Shown in pieces: positions 14,801-23,503 of a stretch of DNA of 64,000 nucleotides. The DNA lies in contig VZTJ01000298.1 in NCBI GenBank assembly GCA_013397795.1, forward strand, positions 95,979-159,978. The letters run 5' to 3'. The notes under the pieces were generated by a model. It made no database searches. It saw only the letters and a list, made by a program, of their open reading frames with translations, and was not told the origin of the DNA. Both the position numbers and the translations under genes were made by a program. Source of the stretch: Orthonyx spaldingii. Taxonomy: Eukaryota > Chordata > Aves > Passeriformes > Orthonychidae. Every line of letters begins with the position of its first letter. The first letter of the stretch is position 1.

Positions 14801-15198
14801 AGCAGGCATTTTCTCATTGAGAGCATTTCATGATTGACTAGCATCAAGGTATTAGCTCTGCGACACACAGACTCAATTCATGACTGAGATCAACTATTAC
14901 ATGGACTGTCTCAAATGCATTTGGACACTGTCTATGGGAGAGAGCCTGTACTCTGGTCAGATCCAGCAGACCTGTGAACCAATCTGTATAGACAGGTCCC
15001 TGAGCATTGCCTGTCATGTAAACATGGAACAGTGTGCACTTGTATATTTGGTGCAGTTGGATACATGCAACTCCACTAAAATGAAATATAAAGGAATAAA
15101 TGGAAGCATGGAAGGAACTGATCCCATGATGTTGATTTTACAGTGACTTTAAAAGTTATTTAAAAGTTATTAGTTATGGTAAAACATTATTGTAGGGT
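5805..15198. other. gene-free AT-rich stretch
   Basis: No exon, RNA gene or transposon is recognised over about 9.4 kb. It contains pyrimidine-rich tracts near 5850-5880, a C-rich tract near 6720-6734, an 11-T run at 9266-9276 and an adjacent 11-bp tandem pair at 15150-15171. The longest open frame is a 154-codon frame on the minus strand at 12346-12810; it has no recognisable domain, a hydrophilic low-similarity look and an overlapping frame on the other strand, so I treat it as chance. Confidence 0.55.
15150..15171. repeat. 11-bp tandem duplication
   Basis: TAAAAGTTATT occurs twice, head to tail, at 15150-15160 and 15161-15171. It is a small slippage-type duplication about 30 bp before the long G-run. 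Confidence 0.85.
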
Positions 15199-15227
15199 GG
15201 GGGGGGGGGGGGGGGTTTTTTTTTTTT
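15199..15227. repeat. G17T12 homopolymer pair beside an assembly gap
   Basis: Seventeen G at 15199-15215 run straight into twelve T at 15216-15227. Long G-runs can form quadruplexes and are hard to sequence. The assembly gap that begins 23 bp further on is probably a consequence. Confidence 0.95.
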
Positions 15228-15250
15228 GTCCTCTTTTTAAAAACACAAAG

Positions 15251-15269
15251 NNNNNNNNNNNNNNNNNNN
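15251..15269. other. assembly gap (19 N)
   Basis: Nineteen undetermined bases. The flanks on the two sides resemble each other: a T-run, GTCCTC, then a TTTAAAA-containing stretch. The gap may therefore sit inside a falsely duplicated segment rather than hide new sequence. Confidence 0.99.
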
Positions 15270-15306
15270 GGATTTTTTTTTATGTCCTCATCTTTAAAAC
15301 CACCAA

Positions 15307-16394
15307 GATTATTTATCTGAAAAGATCTTTACTTTCATATCATTGCTTCCCAGGTTAGGTTAGTGACATTGACCATTTGGTCTCAGGAATAGCTGGAGGT
15401 GTTCTCAACTGGCACAAACATTGCTACAATTAATTTACTTCTGCGAGACTTTGACCATACTCCGATAACAAATAAAGTGTTTCAAACAATTGTTAAGAAT
15501 ATTAGTTAACTCTTAATGAGAACACTATTGACTACGATTACACAGATGATTTACCTTTCTAACATAAAGCTGTAGCTTGTTAGTGATGATGTGAAAAATA
15601 GGTCAGGTAAAAATACTACAGGCCAAATTCTGAGATCCTTATTTCATTTTTATGCACTTTTTCCCATTTAAATTCTACATGCATCAAGCTTTCGACAGAG
15701 AGATCAGTTAGGAAACTGGGAGAGAAAAATAGTCTTTAGTTCAATACTCTTCACCGATTTGCATTTTAGGAAGTGGTATTTCCTTAAAGGATTGTAGGTC
15801 TTTTAATCTCATATGCTCTGCACTATAGCTCTTTTCATTTGCTTCATCTCAGTATTTTTACCCTACTTTTTTCTTTTATACTTCTTTGACTGTTTTAACC
15901 CTATATCTGCCATAATTCTGAACTTTACCTCCATGGTCATCAAATAAAATAAATCCAAGATGACAGGTACTGTCATACTGGAATGATCCACTGACACGAT
16001 ATCTCACATTCCCTTGCCCTCAAAGATTTTCAGAGCTGAAAGCTCTTAAAGCGAGATTTGTCTCCTTCCATTTGACACTATGGAGTCCCAAGGAAATTTT
16101 GGCTCCTGCATTGTATGAACGAATGCCAGTTTAGTGGGGATGATGCCTAAAGGATTTTTTGCTATTCCTTTTTGTACCTTTTACACAGTTCTGTGTATCC
16201 ACAAGTATTAGCATGCATACTTGTACTTCTTTAAGTCTGATAATTCAGCATAGTTCCAAGATTTTGTAGAGTTAGAAGACCAAACATCCTACTGTCTTGA
16301 GGAGCCATGGCTCCTGCAGTAGAATGTGTTCTGTAAACTGGAAATTAGATCATCCAAGCCCCTTATTGAGCCACTTTGGTAGATATGCTAATGT
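15307..16394. other. gene-free stretch
   Basis: Unique-looking AT-rich sequence with no recognised exon or repeat. The last few hundred bases could be the U3 part of the LTR-like sequence that follows, but I found no clear TG start or target duplication to fix its left end. Confidence 0.5.
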
Positions 16395-16662
16395 ATTAGG
16401 TCTATAAAATGGATACTGATCGATGGTGGGTGGTGCGTGCGTGCATGGTGAGCACCGCAATGCCTTCCACCTCGGCAAAGTGGTGCACCGGATGGAATTT
16501 CTATTAAAATACTGAGGTAATTAACCCCCAACCCTTCTACCGTGCCTGGTTTTTCATTCCCAAGACCAGAAAAAGGCATCAGGGAGGGGTTCAAATGCTC
16601 AAAGCTTCTTCCCCTTTTCTCTGTAAGTGGCGACTCACAATTTTGGTGTACCCTGGTAATGG
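16395..16662 (+). mobile_element. probable LTR 3' part with primer-binding-site-like sequence
   Basis: This segment is laid out like the promoter-R-U5 end of a retroviral LTR. A TATA-like box (TCTATAAAATGG, about 16400-16411) is followed about 90 bp later by a variant polyadenylation signal ATTAAA near 16503. A CT-rich U5-like tract follows, then an end at ACTCACA (about 16639). After the spacer ATTT, TGG begins at 16644, where a tRNA primer-binding site would start. This pattern fits a degraded 5' LTR plus leader of an ERV. I cannot place the left end, see no TSD, and see no gag or pol downstream. The family is not identified; chance resemblance remains possible. Confidence 0.4.
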
Positions 16663-19600
16663 TCATATGTAACAGGTATGGTTGTAAGAGAAGGTAATAT
16701 GGTCAGGTTAACTGCACAGCCTGTTCTTCCCTATTGCCTGGAGCAATCCCTATCCCTGATACATGACCACTAGCATAATTTTGGTCTTTTTAGTCACTGT
16801 ATTCTTTCTGTATATTGTATGCAAGATAACAGTTTAAATAACAGAAAAAAAAATAGGCCATCAAGATTCTCATGGTGCAGAACAGTCCCTGTAAGTACTG
16901 AGTGTTTTGAATTCAATAGAGTTGATACTGGAGGAATTCCATATTTCTGGGAATATCTTAGAATCCTAGATCTTGACTTATGAATGTTGTGTCAGTGTTA
17001 TTTATTGTATTTTTGTTAAGAATAAAATACTTAAAAGTGTGATATGGCCACACTTATTGTATGCTGAAACACACTTAAAGCAAGAGGCATTATTGGTAAT
17101 TGATTAGCTTTAAACTTGAATAGCATTAACTCATCCCTTATTTCAGAAAAATTTAAACAAATGTGTAACTTTAAATGCTCATAAGTTTACAATTACTGAG
17201 CCATTTTTCATTAGCCATGAATAATTTTTCCTTCCTCTGTGAGGATTTATAAAACAACCTGGAATGACGTGTGGAGAATTAGCCATTTTTAAGATTTCCA
17301 TGCTTGAAAATTTCAATCAGCACATATGGCGAAAGCGCAGCTTATTTTTCATGCTGGCTTAACTCAAGTGACTGAATTGATTTTACTCAGGCTTTCCAAA
17401 ATAATTCATCACTGGACTGAGAACAGGCGCAGACATTTTTGGCTTGACAGAATTTGCATGAGAAAGTTAGGAGCCACTGATGCAGGGGAGGGCTGAGCAG
17501 TGGTTGGAATTCCTCTTTAATGACAGCGGTCACTACCAGCTGGATCCTGAAGAAGCTTGATCTGCACACTCAAGTGAGCAATAATGGAGGATTCTAGCAG
17601 AAAATTAATAGACTGGCAAATACTTTTTGTGCTTGATGAACTGTAATTGCATAGGAAGGCCAAATGCTAATGGTAAAACATAGCCTAAAAAAAAAGATTT
17701 ATGCCATGGATATGGGGATCATTATTTGACTGTCTTCTCAAAGCAGCAGTTATAATCAGGGAAAAAACGCCTCTGTCAACCCCTTAGAAAAAATATAACA
17801 GTTATGAAAAATGAACCACTGCTCATGTTCTCTCTTGCCTTTTGTCCTAACCTCTAGTAAACTACAAACAGAAAATTACAACTAATAAAAGTAAAGCAAG
17901 TAAAACCTTGGGAATTTCATTTCTGGACAGAACTCAGTAGCGTAACTCTACCTTGGAACAGTGCACAGTTCAGTCCTCAGTACCTCAAATGGGAAAAAGT
18001 ATCTTGGCTTATCTGTGTTTAATACCTGCTCCCATTCTGTCCTTTATACAGTTTCACAGAGATGTGTTGCTTCTCCTGATGGATTGGTTCGCCAAATGAG
18101 ACTTTTGGCAAGCTCTATGGAAAATACATCATATGAAAGAAAAGTAGGGACTTGTTGGCAGATCCAAGAAACATCTAGAACAAAATGGTCCATCACACAG
18201 AGTGGCCCTGACCCCAAAGTCAGGACACCTCAAGTGTCTGATAATCTTAGCCTGTCTGGGGCAGCATGGGTGTGTTAACTGACTCCCTGGGCTAAGAAGT
18301 GGTGTTTCTCAGCAGGGCTGATTGCCTCAGCTGTAAAACCACCTTGATGCACTTACATTGTTTGTGAGCAGCTCTTGCCAAGGTAATGATTTTGGAGAAC
18401 CTGGTGTTCTTTTTTAGTAAAACAAGAGGTGGAGACAAAGCTTCTGAGTCCAGATACAACACAGAGGAGAAGGGAAAAAAAAAAAAAAGGAAAAGAATGG
18501 TAAGTGCTAGTCTTGATACAAAGGGAAATAAGTAAAATCTGACCACAAGGAAAAATAGACTTAGTCTTTACAAAGGCTTCTAGCTATTGTTACAAACAGG
18601 TTTTGGAACAGAGTGCTTATGACAGTTGGGCAAAAAAAAATGCAGGTGCCTTGAGGTGGACCTCCTTAGATCTAAAAAAAATTTATGATGCTATTTATGA
18701 GTCTAAGCATCCAGACTTTAAGGATACAGTCTGGAAAACCTCCCTAAATATTTGTAATATTTCTTTAGGAATAGGTAAGGCAACCAGTTGTAACTCAGAT
18801 AATTTTGTTGCTTGCTATTCCTTACAGCTTTTCTCTAGCTGATAACTATTCAGAGCCTTGCTTAGTTCTTTCCTTTCTTCCTGGAGAGCAGTTAATTCAG
18901 TTTCATACCTTGTGCTTGTTTGTACAAGAAATAAAGCAAAACTCTTGCTGGTTTGCACTGCAAAAAAATCTCCCTGAATTTCAATTAATGAACAGGTTCA
19001 TTGAAAACACTTCACTAGCTAGTGAAACATAATTATCCCTGGAATTGTTAGGGCCAGTTCACCTTGCCCCTGAATGGAGTAGTGTCTCTCTCTTCTGAAG
19101 CTTTCTGGATTCAGCCCTTAGCTATATTATTGTTACAGGACAGACAAATTAGAGGAGAAATGAGCAATATAGGTGAAGTTTATTGTCATTTTTGGGTTAT
19201 GGATTGTTCTTCTGTATCCTGTATATTTCTTTCCTAATCCACCATAACCGTGCCAAAGTATACGAAATAGTGTTTTTTCCTTGTCTGAGAACAGTGAGGC
19301 CTGCTGGAATTAATAAGTGAATTAAGAGCAAATGAACTCTGAAAGCGAATAATGAGAAAAATCTCTAGATAACAAACCTTTTTATATGCCCATCAAGAAG
19401 AGCTGCAACTTTTAAATGAATTGCCTTTAAATGCATACAATGTATCAAAGAAATTTTAATACCTACTTTATGCCTTAAAACATTTTAGTGCCTCATTAAT
19501 ACACTTCAGATCAGCCAGACTAATAAGTGTCCATCACCAAACAGTGATAGAGTGCAAGAAATTGCCTTCTGTACCAATAAAGTGGCCCCTGAATCTGGTT

Positions 19601-19792
19601 GGGAACTGGTGTTTTAAGGTTAGCAAGATAGAAATTGCCAAAGAAATTGTGCTTTTATTGAATGCCATTAATTTTTATTCTTTCTGAGCCCTTGCAGTTG
19701 TTCAAGTGTTTAATATAACTCAGATTAGATGTCCAAAACAGTGCTTGAGTATTTCTCTCTGTCTTCTGAAAGAAAACCTGGCATTTTTAGGA
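16663..19792. other. gene-free AT-rich stretch
   Basis: No exon or transposon is recognised. At 17097-17106 lies TAATTGATTA, a palindromic site of the paired-type homeodomain form TAAT-NN-ATTA, in an AT-rich context. Two neighbouring open frames at 18603-18842 and 18805-19032 have mixed composition but match no family I know. An A-run lies near 18475-18488. Confidence 0.5.
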
Positions 19793-19798
19793 GCCAGC
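19793..19798 (+). repeat. left target-site duplication GCCAGC
   Basis: The 6-bp sequence GCCAGC immediately precedes the LTR's TG. The same six bases follow its terminal CA at 20530-20535. A 6-bp duplication is typical of alpha- and betaretrovirus-like (ERVK-type) integrases. Confidence 0.85.
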
Positions 19799-20007
19799 TG
19801 TGGCGGTCACCCAGCCGGTGGCGGGTCGCCCATGGCATTTGAGACTGCGGCTCAACCTGCCTTTTCGGTGGAAATCAACGATCAGGCGGATTGGGTAGAT
19901 GATACCTCTTGGGACAGTGAGTCCTGAGAGGTAGGCAGGTTGGGGCAGTTTCCCGCCATGGGTTGCTGTCCATCAAGGCACCGTCCCCTCCCCTTTCCCC
20001 TCACAAA

Positions 20008-20046
20008 TGATTTAAATATTCATATAGTTGATTTAATATTCATATG
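20008..20046 (+). repeat. two AT-rich direct copies in U3
   Basis: TGATTTAAATATTCATATA (20008-20026) is followed by a near-copy lacking one A (20029-20046). Duplicated elements in U3 upstream of the promoter are often enhancer repeats in retroviral LTRs. Enhancer function here is inferred only from position. Confidence 0.75.
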
Positions 20047-20078
20047 ACACTGGAATGTTCTGTGGTTCTGTTCTCCCC

Positions 20079-20195
20079 ATTGGTTTATTCAAATATGTCC
20101 CTCCTTCGTGTTCTGTTTATTGGTTGCTGTCATCTCCCTTCATGTACCCCATTTGTCCATTCCATTTCTCCTCCCCTTTTTCCTTTCCCTTAAAA
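20079..20195 (+). promoter_or_regulatory. LTR promoter-like boxes
   Basis: Two ATTGG motifs (reversed CCAAT) at 20079-20083 and 20119-20123 lie upstream of TTAAAA at 20190-20195, which sits where a TATA box is expected, about 80 bp before the polyadenylation signal. The order fits a U3 promoter on the plus strand. Activity cannot be judged from sequence. Confidence 0.5.
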
Positions 20196-20275
20196 CCCCT
20201 TGTAACGGTCATTTCGGGGCTTGTTTTGTGGCTCCCGTCCTTGCAGTGAGTTCTCCTGCCCCCTTCAGGGCAGGG

Positions 20276-20281
20276 AATAAA
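20276..20281 (+). promoter_or_regulatory. LTR polyadenylation signal AATAAA
   Basis: A canonical AATAAA lies in the R region of the solo LTR, about 80 bp after the TATA-like box. It supports the plus orientation and could in principle end host transcripts read through this region. Confidence 0.7.
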
Positions 20282-20529
20282 CTCTGGGATTTGCACCACG
20301 AACGAGTCCTCCTTAATTCCTTTACCGCCTCTGCGTCGCTTTTGGGTCATCAGCTGCTGCCAGCCTCTGCCTGGGCTTTGGAATTAACAACCTGCCTCAG
20401 AGCTGTCCCGTGAGGGCTAAAGGTGCTGCCTTGCCGCTGCATACGCCAGTGCAGCGTGAGAGCCGCTGTCCGGGCACTCGAGGACACTGTCGCCCATTGA
20501 CCAGCCGGGCGGTCAAGCGGCTAGCGACA

Positions 20530-20535
20530 GCCAGC
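20530..20535 (+). repeat. right target-site duplication GCCAGC
   Basis: Exact copy of the six bases at 19793-19798, directly after the LTR's CA end. Both copies are intact, so the empty site held one GCCAGC. Confidence 0.85.
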
Positions 20536-22830
20536 CGTTTCTTAAAACTTTAAATTGTTCATGTTTTCCATACAGAAAGCAAACACGCAAGTTGTAGTTG
20601 GCTTCCAAATACCATAACAAGTGTTTTGGTCTTGTCTGTGCAAACAGGACCAAAGGAAGTTATACTGCCACATGGACAGCCATGTCAACAAGAGTTTCTT
20701 CTGAGCTGATGAAAAAGCCTGTTTGGTTAGACTTGCAAACCTCATCTGAACTACCCAACAAATGGTTTGTGCCAACTCAAAACAAGAGTGCAACTGAATC
20801 AGTGCATAGGCATGTTTTAGTCCCAGGTTTGCTGACCAAGAGTGTTTTGGCATCATGTTAGTAACTGGACCTTAAATTTGAAATGCTAGCTGAATTGCAT
20901 GCTGCAAAAAGTAGGCAGACTTTAGTATTGGTAGAATTCATCACCTCATAGAAAGAATGTGTTTTATGATGACTCGTAACTTGAAATAATTTATGTGCTA
21001 TGTAAATTGTGTTCTAATTGTTGTGAAACAAGATATTTCAGTATTAAAATTGAATGCTGGTAATTTCCCTGTGGTTGAAGGGTCACCCTGGTGATTGTCA
21101 AACATCATTCTATTCTGATTAGTCACTCTTTTGCTAAGTTTGTTTTGTATTTATTCAGTATGGTATTCATGGTAAAAGGGCGCTTCTGTCGAGGAATGGC
21201 TGTTTCAGTTCCACTGCCAACAGCTTGACAAATCAAAATTTGTATGTAGTTTTCATTCTGAGATTCATTAATAGTTTTTCACTTCTGTATGCCTCTACTT
21301 ATATAGAGCTACTTGAATAGCCCTTCAATTTCAAGCATCTTACATTTACCACCATTAAAAGAATGTATGTTTTAGTTGTTTGATTGACAGCTGGGTAGTT
21401 TACTTTTTAATGTGAGTTTTTTTGATAAGTTTTTACTCATATTAGTAGTTCCATTGCTCTGCAAAGTGATTGTAAGATCACTGTCCTCACTGCTGTTAAG
21501 AAACAGGACATAAATGAGAGGCATTGGGATGATGCACATAGTTGATGCTTGAGGGATTGTGGGCAGAACACAGTCTGAGAGTGTTGCAAATGGGTGATTT
21601 CATATTCATATAGATGGGTGCTACCTGTCTTGCTGTAAAGTTGAATATGGGTTGGAACATGTGTAAGGAGACCAAGTAAGGGGAAACACTTGGCTAATCT
21701 GTAGTCCCTGATGCTTGGTTACTCTGCTTACAGAATCATGTTCTGAAAACTGTTTTACAAGTATTTTCTGTTAAAATTTTTTACTTTTGTTCTTGTTTTT
21801 CTTGAAGACTTGCATTGCTATCCATTTTAAAAGACTTGCTTAAATATTTAATATTGATTATATTGAACTGGGAGGCTTATGATATGTCTGCTGTGTTCCC
21901 ATCCTGTTTACTGTTAACAGACTGTGACTCCAGTAGGAAAACCCCTTAAAATACCACTTAATAGTAACAGCCTTCAGACTCAGATCTTTGGTGAAGAGGA
22001 CCAAATGTCTCCAATATTTTGTATCTCTGCTTCCCTGATATAGCAGAGAGAACAAAAGTGAGTTTCAGAGGTCACTTGCTTCTCCTAGTTACCTCCATGT
22101 TCTGCATGGAAACTCTCTGGCCTGAGCGAAAGGTATTCGTTTCCATGGCAGAGGAAACTGTTGTTTGTTTGTTTGCATGTTTTTCCTATTATGCCAGGAC
22201 TATATTCATGTTTATAGATGGTTGCTACATCAATCCATGTAATACAAAAACCAGCACAATAGGGCTGGAACAAAGATGAATAAATTAACCATACAGTGTC
22301 ATTCTGGAGACTGCAGATTTAGCAGGGACAGTTTAATTCATCTAATTATGCTTCATGAAAAACCTGCTGAAAGAGAACTTTTCTCCTCAGACAGATACTG
22401 AACAAGTATCATCAGCATAGTGGTTACTGATGACCATACATGAAGATGGGTTTGTGGTATGTTTTACTAATAACAAAAAAAATCAGTCTTTCTTGGATCT
22501 TCTCACTGTTTTCAAAATCCAGGATAGGGACCTGGGGACAAATTGGCCTATTACACACAAATCTCTTTGGAAGACTCTCTTGCTATTTGATGCACTCAGG
22601 ACTTATATAATTAAATATCTTAATTATAGAGTGGTGAACTTGCTCTCATGAAAAGAGAGCAGCTTCCATTCCTCAGTGTTTACCTAGTTTTAAAGCCAAG
22701 TTTGTACTTCTAGAGGATCTATGGAGGTTATGTTCCTAAGGATTGGATACCTTAGCAGAACAAGGTGCTAATCACTCATATGTCTAAATTTTATGACAAT
22801 TTGAGGACTAATTACAGTTGAAGACAGAGT
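20536..22830. other. gene-free stretch between two solo LTRs
   Basis: About 2.3 kb of AT-rich sequence with no gag, pol or env remnant that I can recognise. The two LTRs on either side differ in sequence and in duplication length, so this is host DNA and not the inside of one provirus. No exon is recognised. Confidence 0.6.
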
Positions 22831-22835
22831 GGGAG
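22831..22835 (+). repeat. left target-site duplication GGGAG
   Basis: GGGAG directly precedes TGTCTTGG, the left end of the second LTR, and recurs directly after its CA end at 23499-23503. Five-base duplications are typical of ERVL-type elements. Confidence 0.75.
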
Positions 22836-23498
22836 TGTCTTGGGGTGATTTTATGCTATGTATTTCCCTATTGTCTGCTTATTGCCCAGGAATGGGTCCT
22901 GTAACTTTAAGCTGGGTCCAGGGGGAAGAGGGGCAACCAGAAGAACTTCAGCGAGGTTTTGTGTTTAAACCCTCACTCCTCCAGGTGCTGGGCTCACAGA
23001 GGGAGGGAGTTGATGTTCCTATCTAGCTAGCTTGGCTTCTGATAACTAGGTAAAGTGAAGTTTTTTTCTCTAGACTACGATAGCAATCCTTGGCGGCTTC
23101 TGTTTCTTCTTGGACTCCTTTGGCTTGCTTTTTTGTCCGAAAATCAGACCGTCTCTGGGGAAGACATTCGGTGGGACCTGCGGAGAGCTGCCAGACTCTG
23201 GCCCGGCCCGGACTTTGGGAGAAGCTAAGCCAGAGCCAGAAGGGACTCTAAAATCCACCAGCTTCCCCCCACAACAAGGGGTTTCGATATGCTTTTCTAC
23301 CCTGTGCCCTGCAGGCACTCTGTTTGTTAAACAGTTTTTTTCACTTTCAGTCCAAGAAATTCCTTTCGTGTCAGGGGGAAGTGCTGAAAAACCTATCTCT
23401 TTGGGGGGAACGTTCATGCCAGAGCATTTTCTCCTACACTTGTCTCAAAATCGGGATAGGGAAGTTAAATGACATATTCCCAGTGCCTTATCCAAGCA
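22836..23498 (+). mobile_element. second solo LTR, ERVL-like by 5-bp duplication
   Basis: The 663-bp segment begins TGTCTTGG and ends CCAAGCA, an inverted repeat with one base inserted, and is flanked by the 5-bp direct repeat GGGAG. Both ends agree independently, which makes the boundaries convincing. It contains a GC-richer middle (about 23090-23240) and several CpGs, unlike the flanks. No clear AATAAA is visible, so orientation is less sure than for the first LTR; I give plus because the start resembles other avian LTRs beginning TGTCTTGG or TGTTTTGG. Open frames inside it (for example 23110-23472) are incidental. No internal retroviral genes flank it, so it is a solo LTR. Confidence 0.78.
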
Positions 23499-23503
23499 GG
23501 GAG
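23499..23503 (+). repeat. right target-site duplication GGGAG
   Basis: Exact copy of 22831-22835, directly after the LTR end. The bases AGTGCAATCC that follow are host sequence. Confidence 0.75.

Larger units (their letters stand above)
19799..20529 (+). mobile_element. complete solo LTR of an endogenous retrovirus (ERVK/alpha-like)
   Basis: The 731-bp segment begins TGTGGC and ends GCGACA, so it has the TG...CA ends and a short imperfect inverted repeat. It is bracketed by the 6-bp direct repeat GCCAGC. Inside, in order, are a GC-rich U3 start, two AT-rich direct copies (about 20008-20046), two reversed CCAAT boxes, a TTAAAA box, a polyadenylation signal AATAAA at 20276-20281 and a CpG-rich U5. 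Box order gives the plus strand. No gag, pol or env flanks it, so it is a solo LTR left by LTR-LTR recombination. Many CpGs survive at both ends, unlike the surrounding DNA, which suggests a fairly recent insertion. The 6-bp duplication points to ERVK/alpharetrovirus-like ancestry; the exact family is not recognised. Confidence 0.88.

Noticed and set aside
18603..19032. Two adjacent frames that at first looked like a retroviral gag remnant upstream of the first LTR.
   Set aside because: No zinc knuckle, no conserved gag motif, and host-like sequence lies between them and the LTR, whose target duplication shows it stands alone.
23110..23472. Open frame of about 120 codons within the second LTR, with an opposite-strand partner.
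   Set aside because: It lies wholly inside a non-coding LTR and owes its length to the GC-rich composition there.
19799..23498. The two LTRs as the ends of one provirus.
   Set aside because: Their sequences differ, each has its own target duplication of different length, and no retroviral genes lie between.
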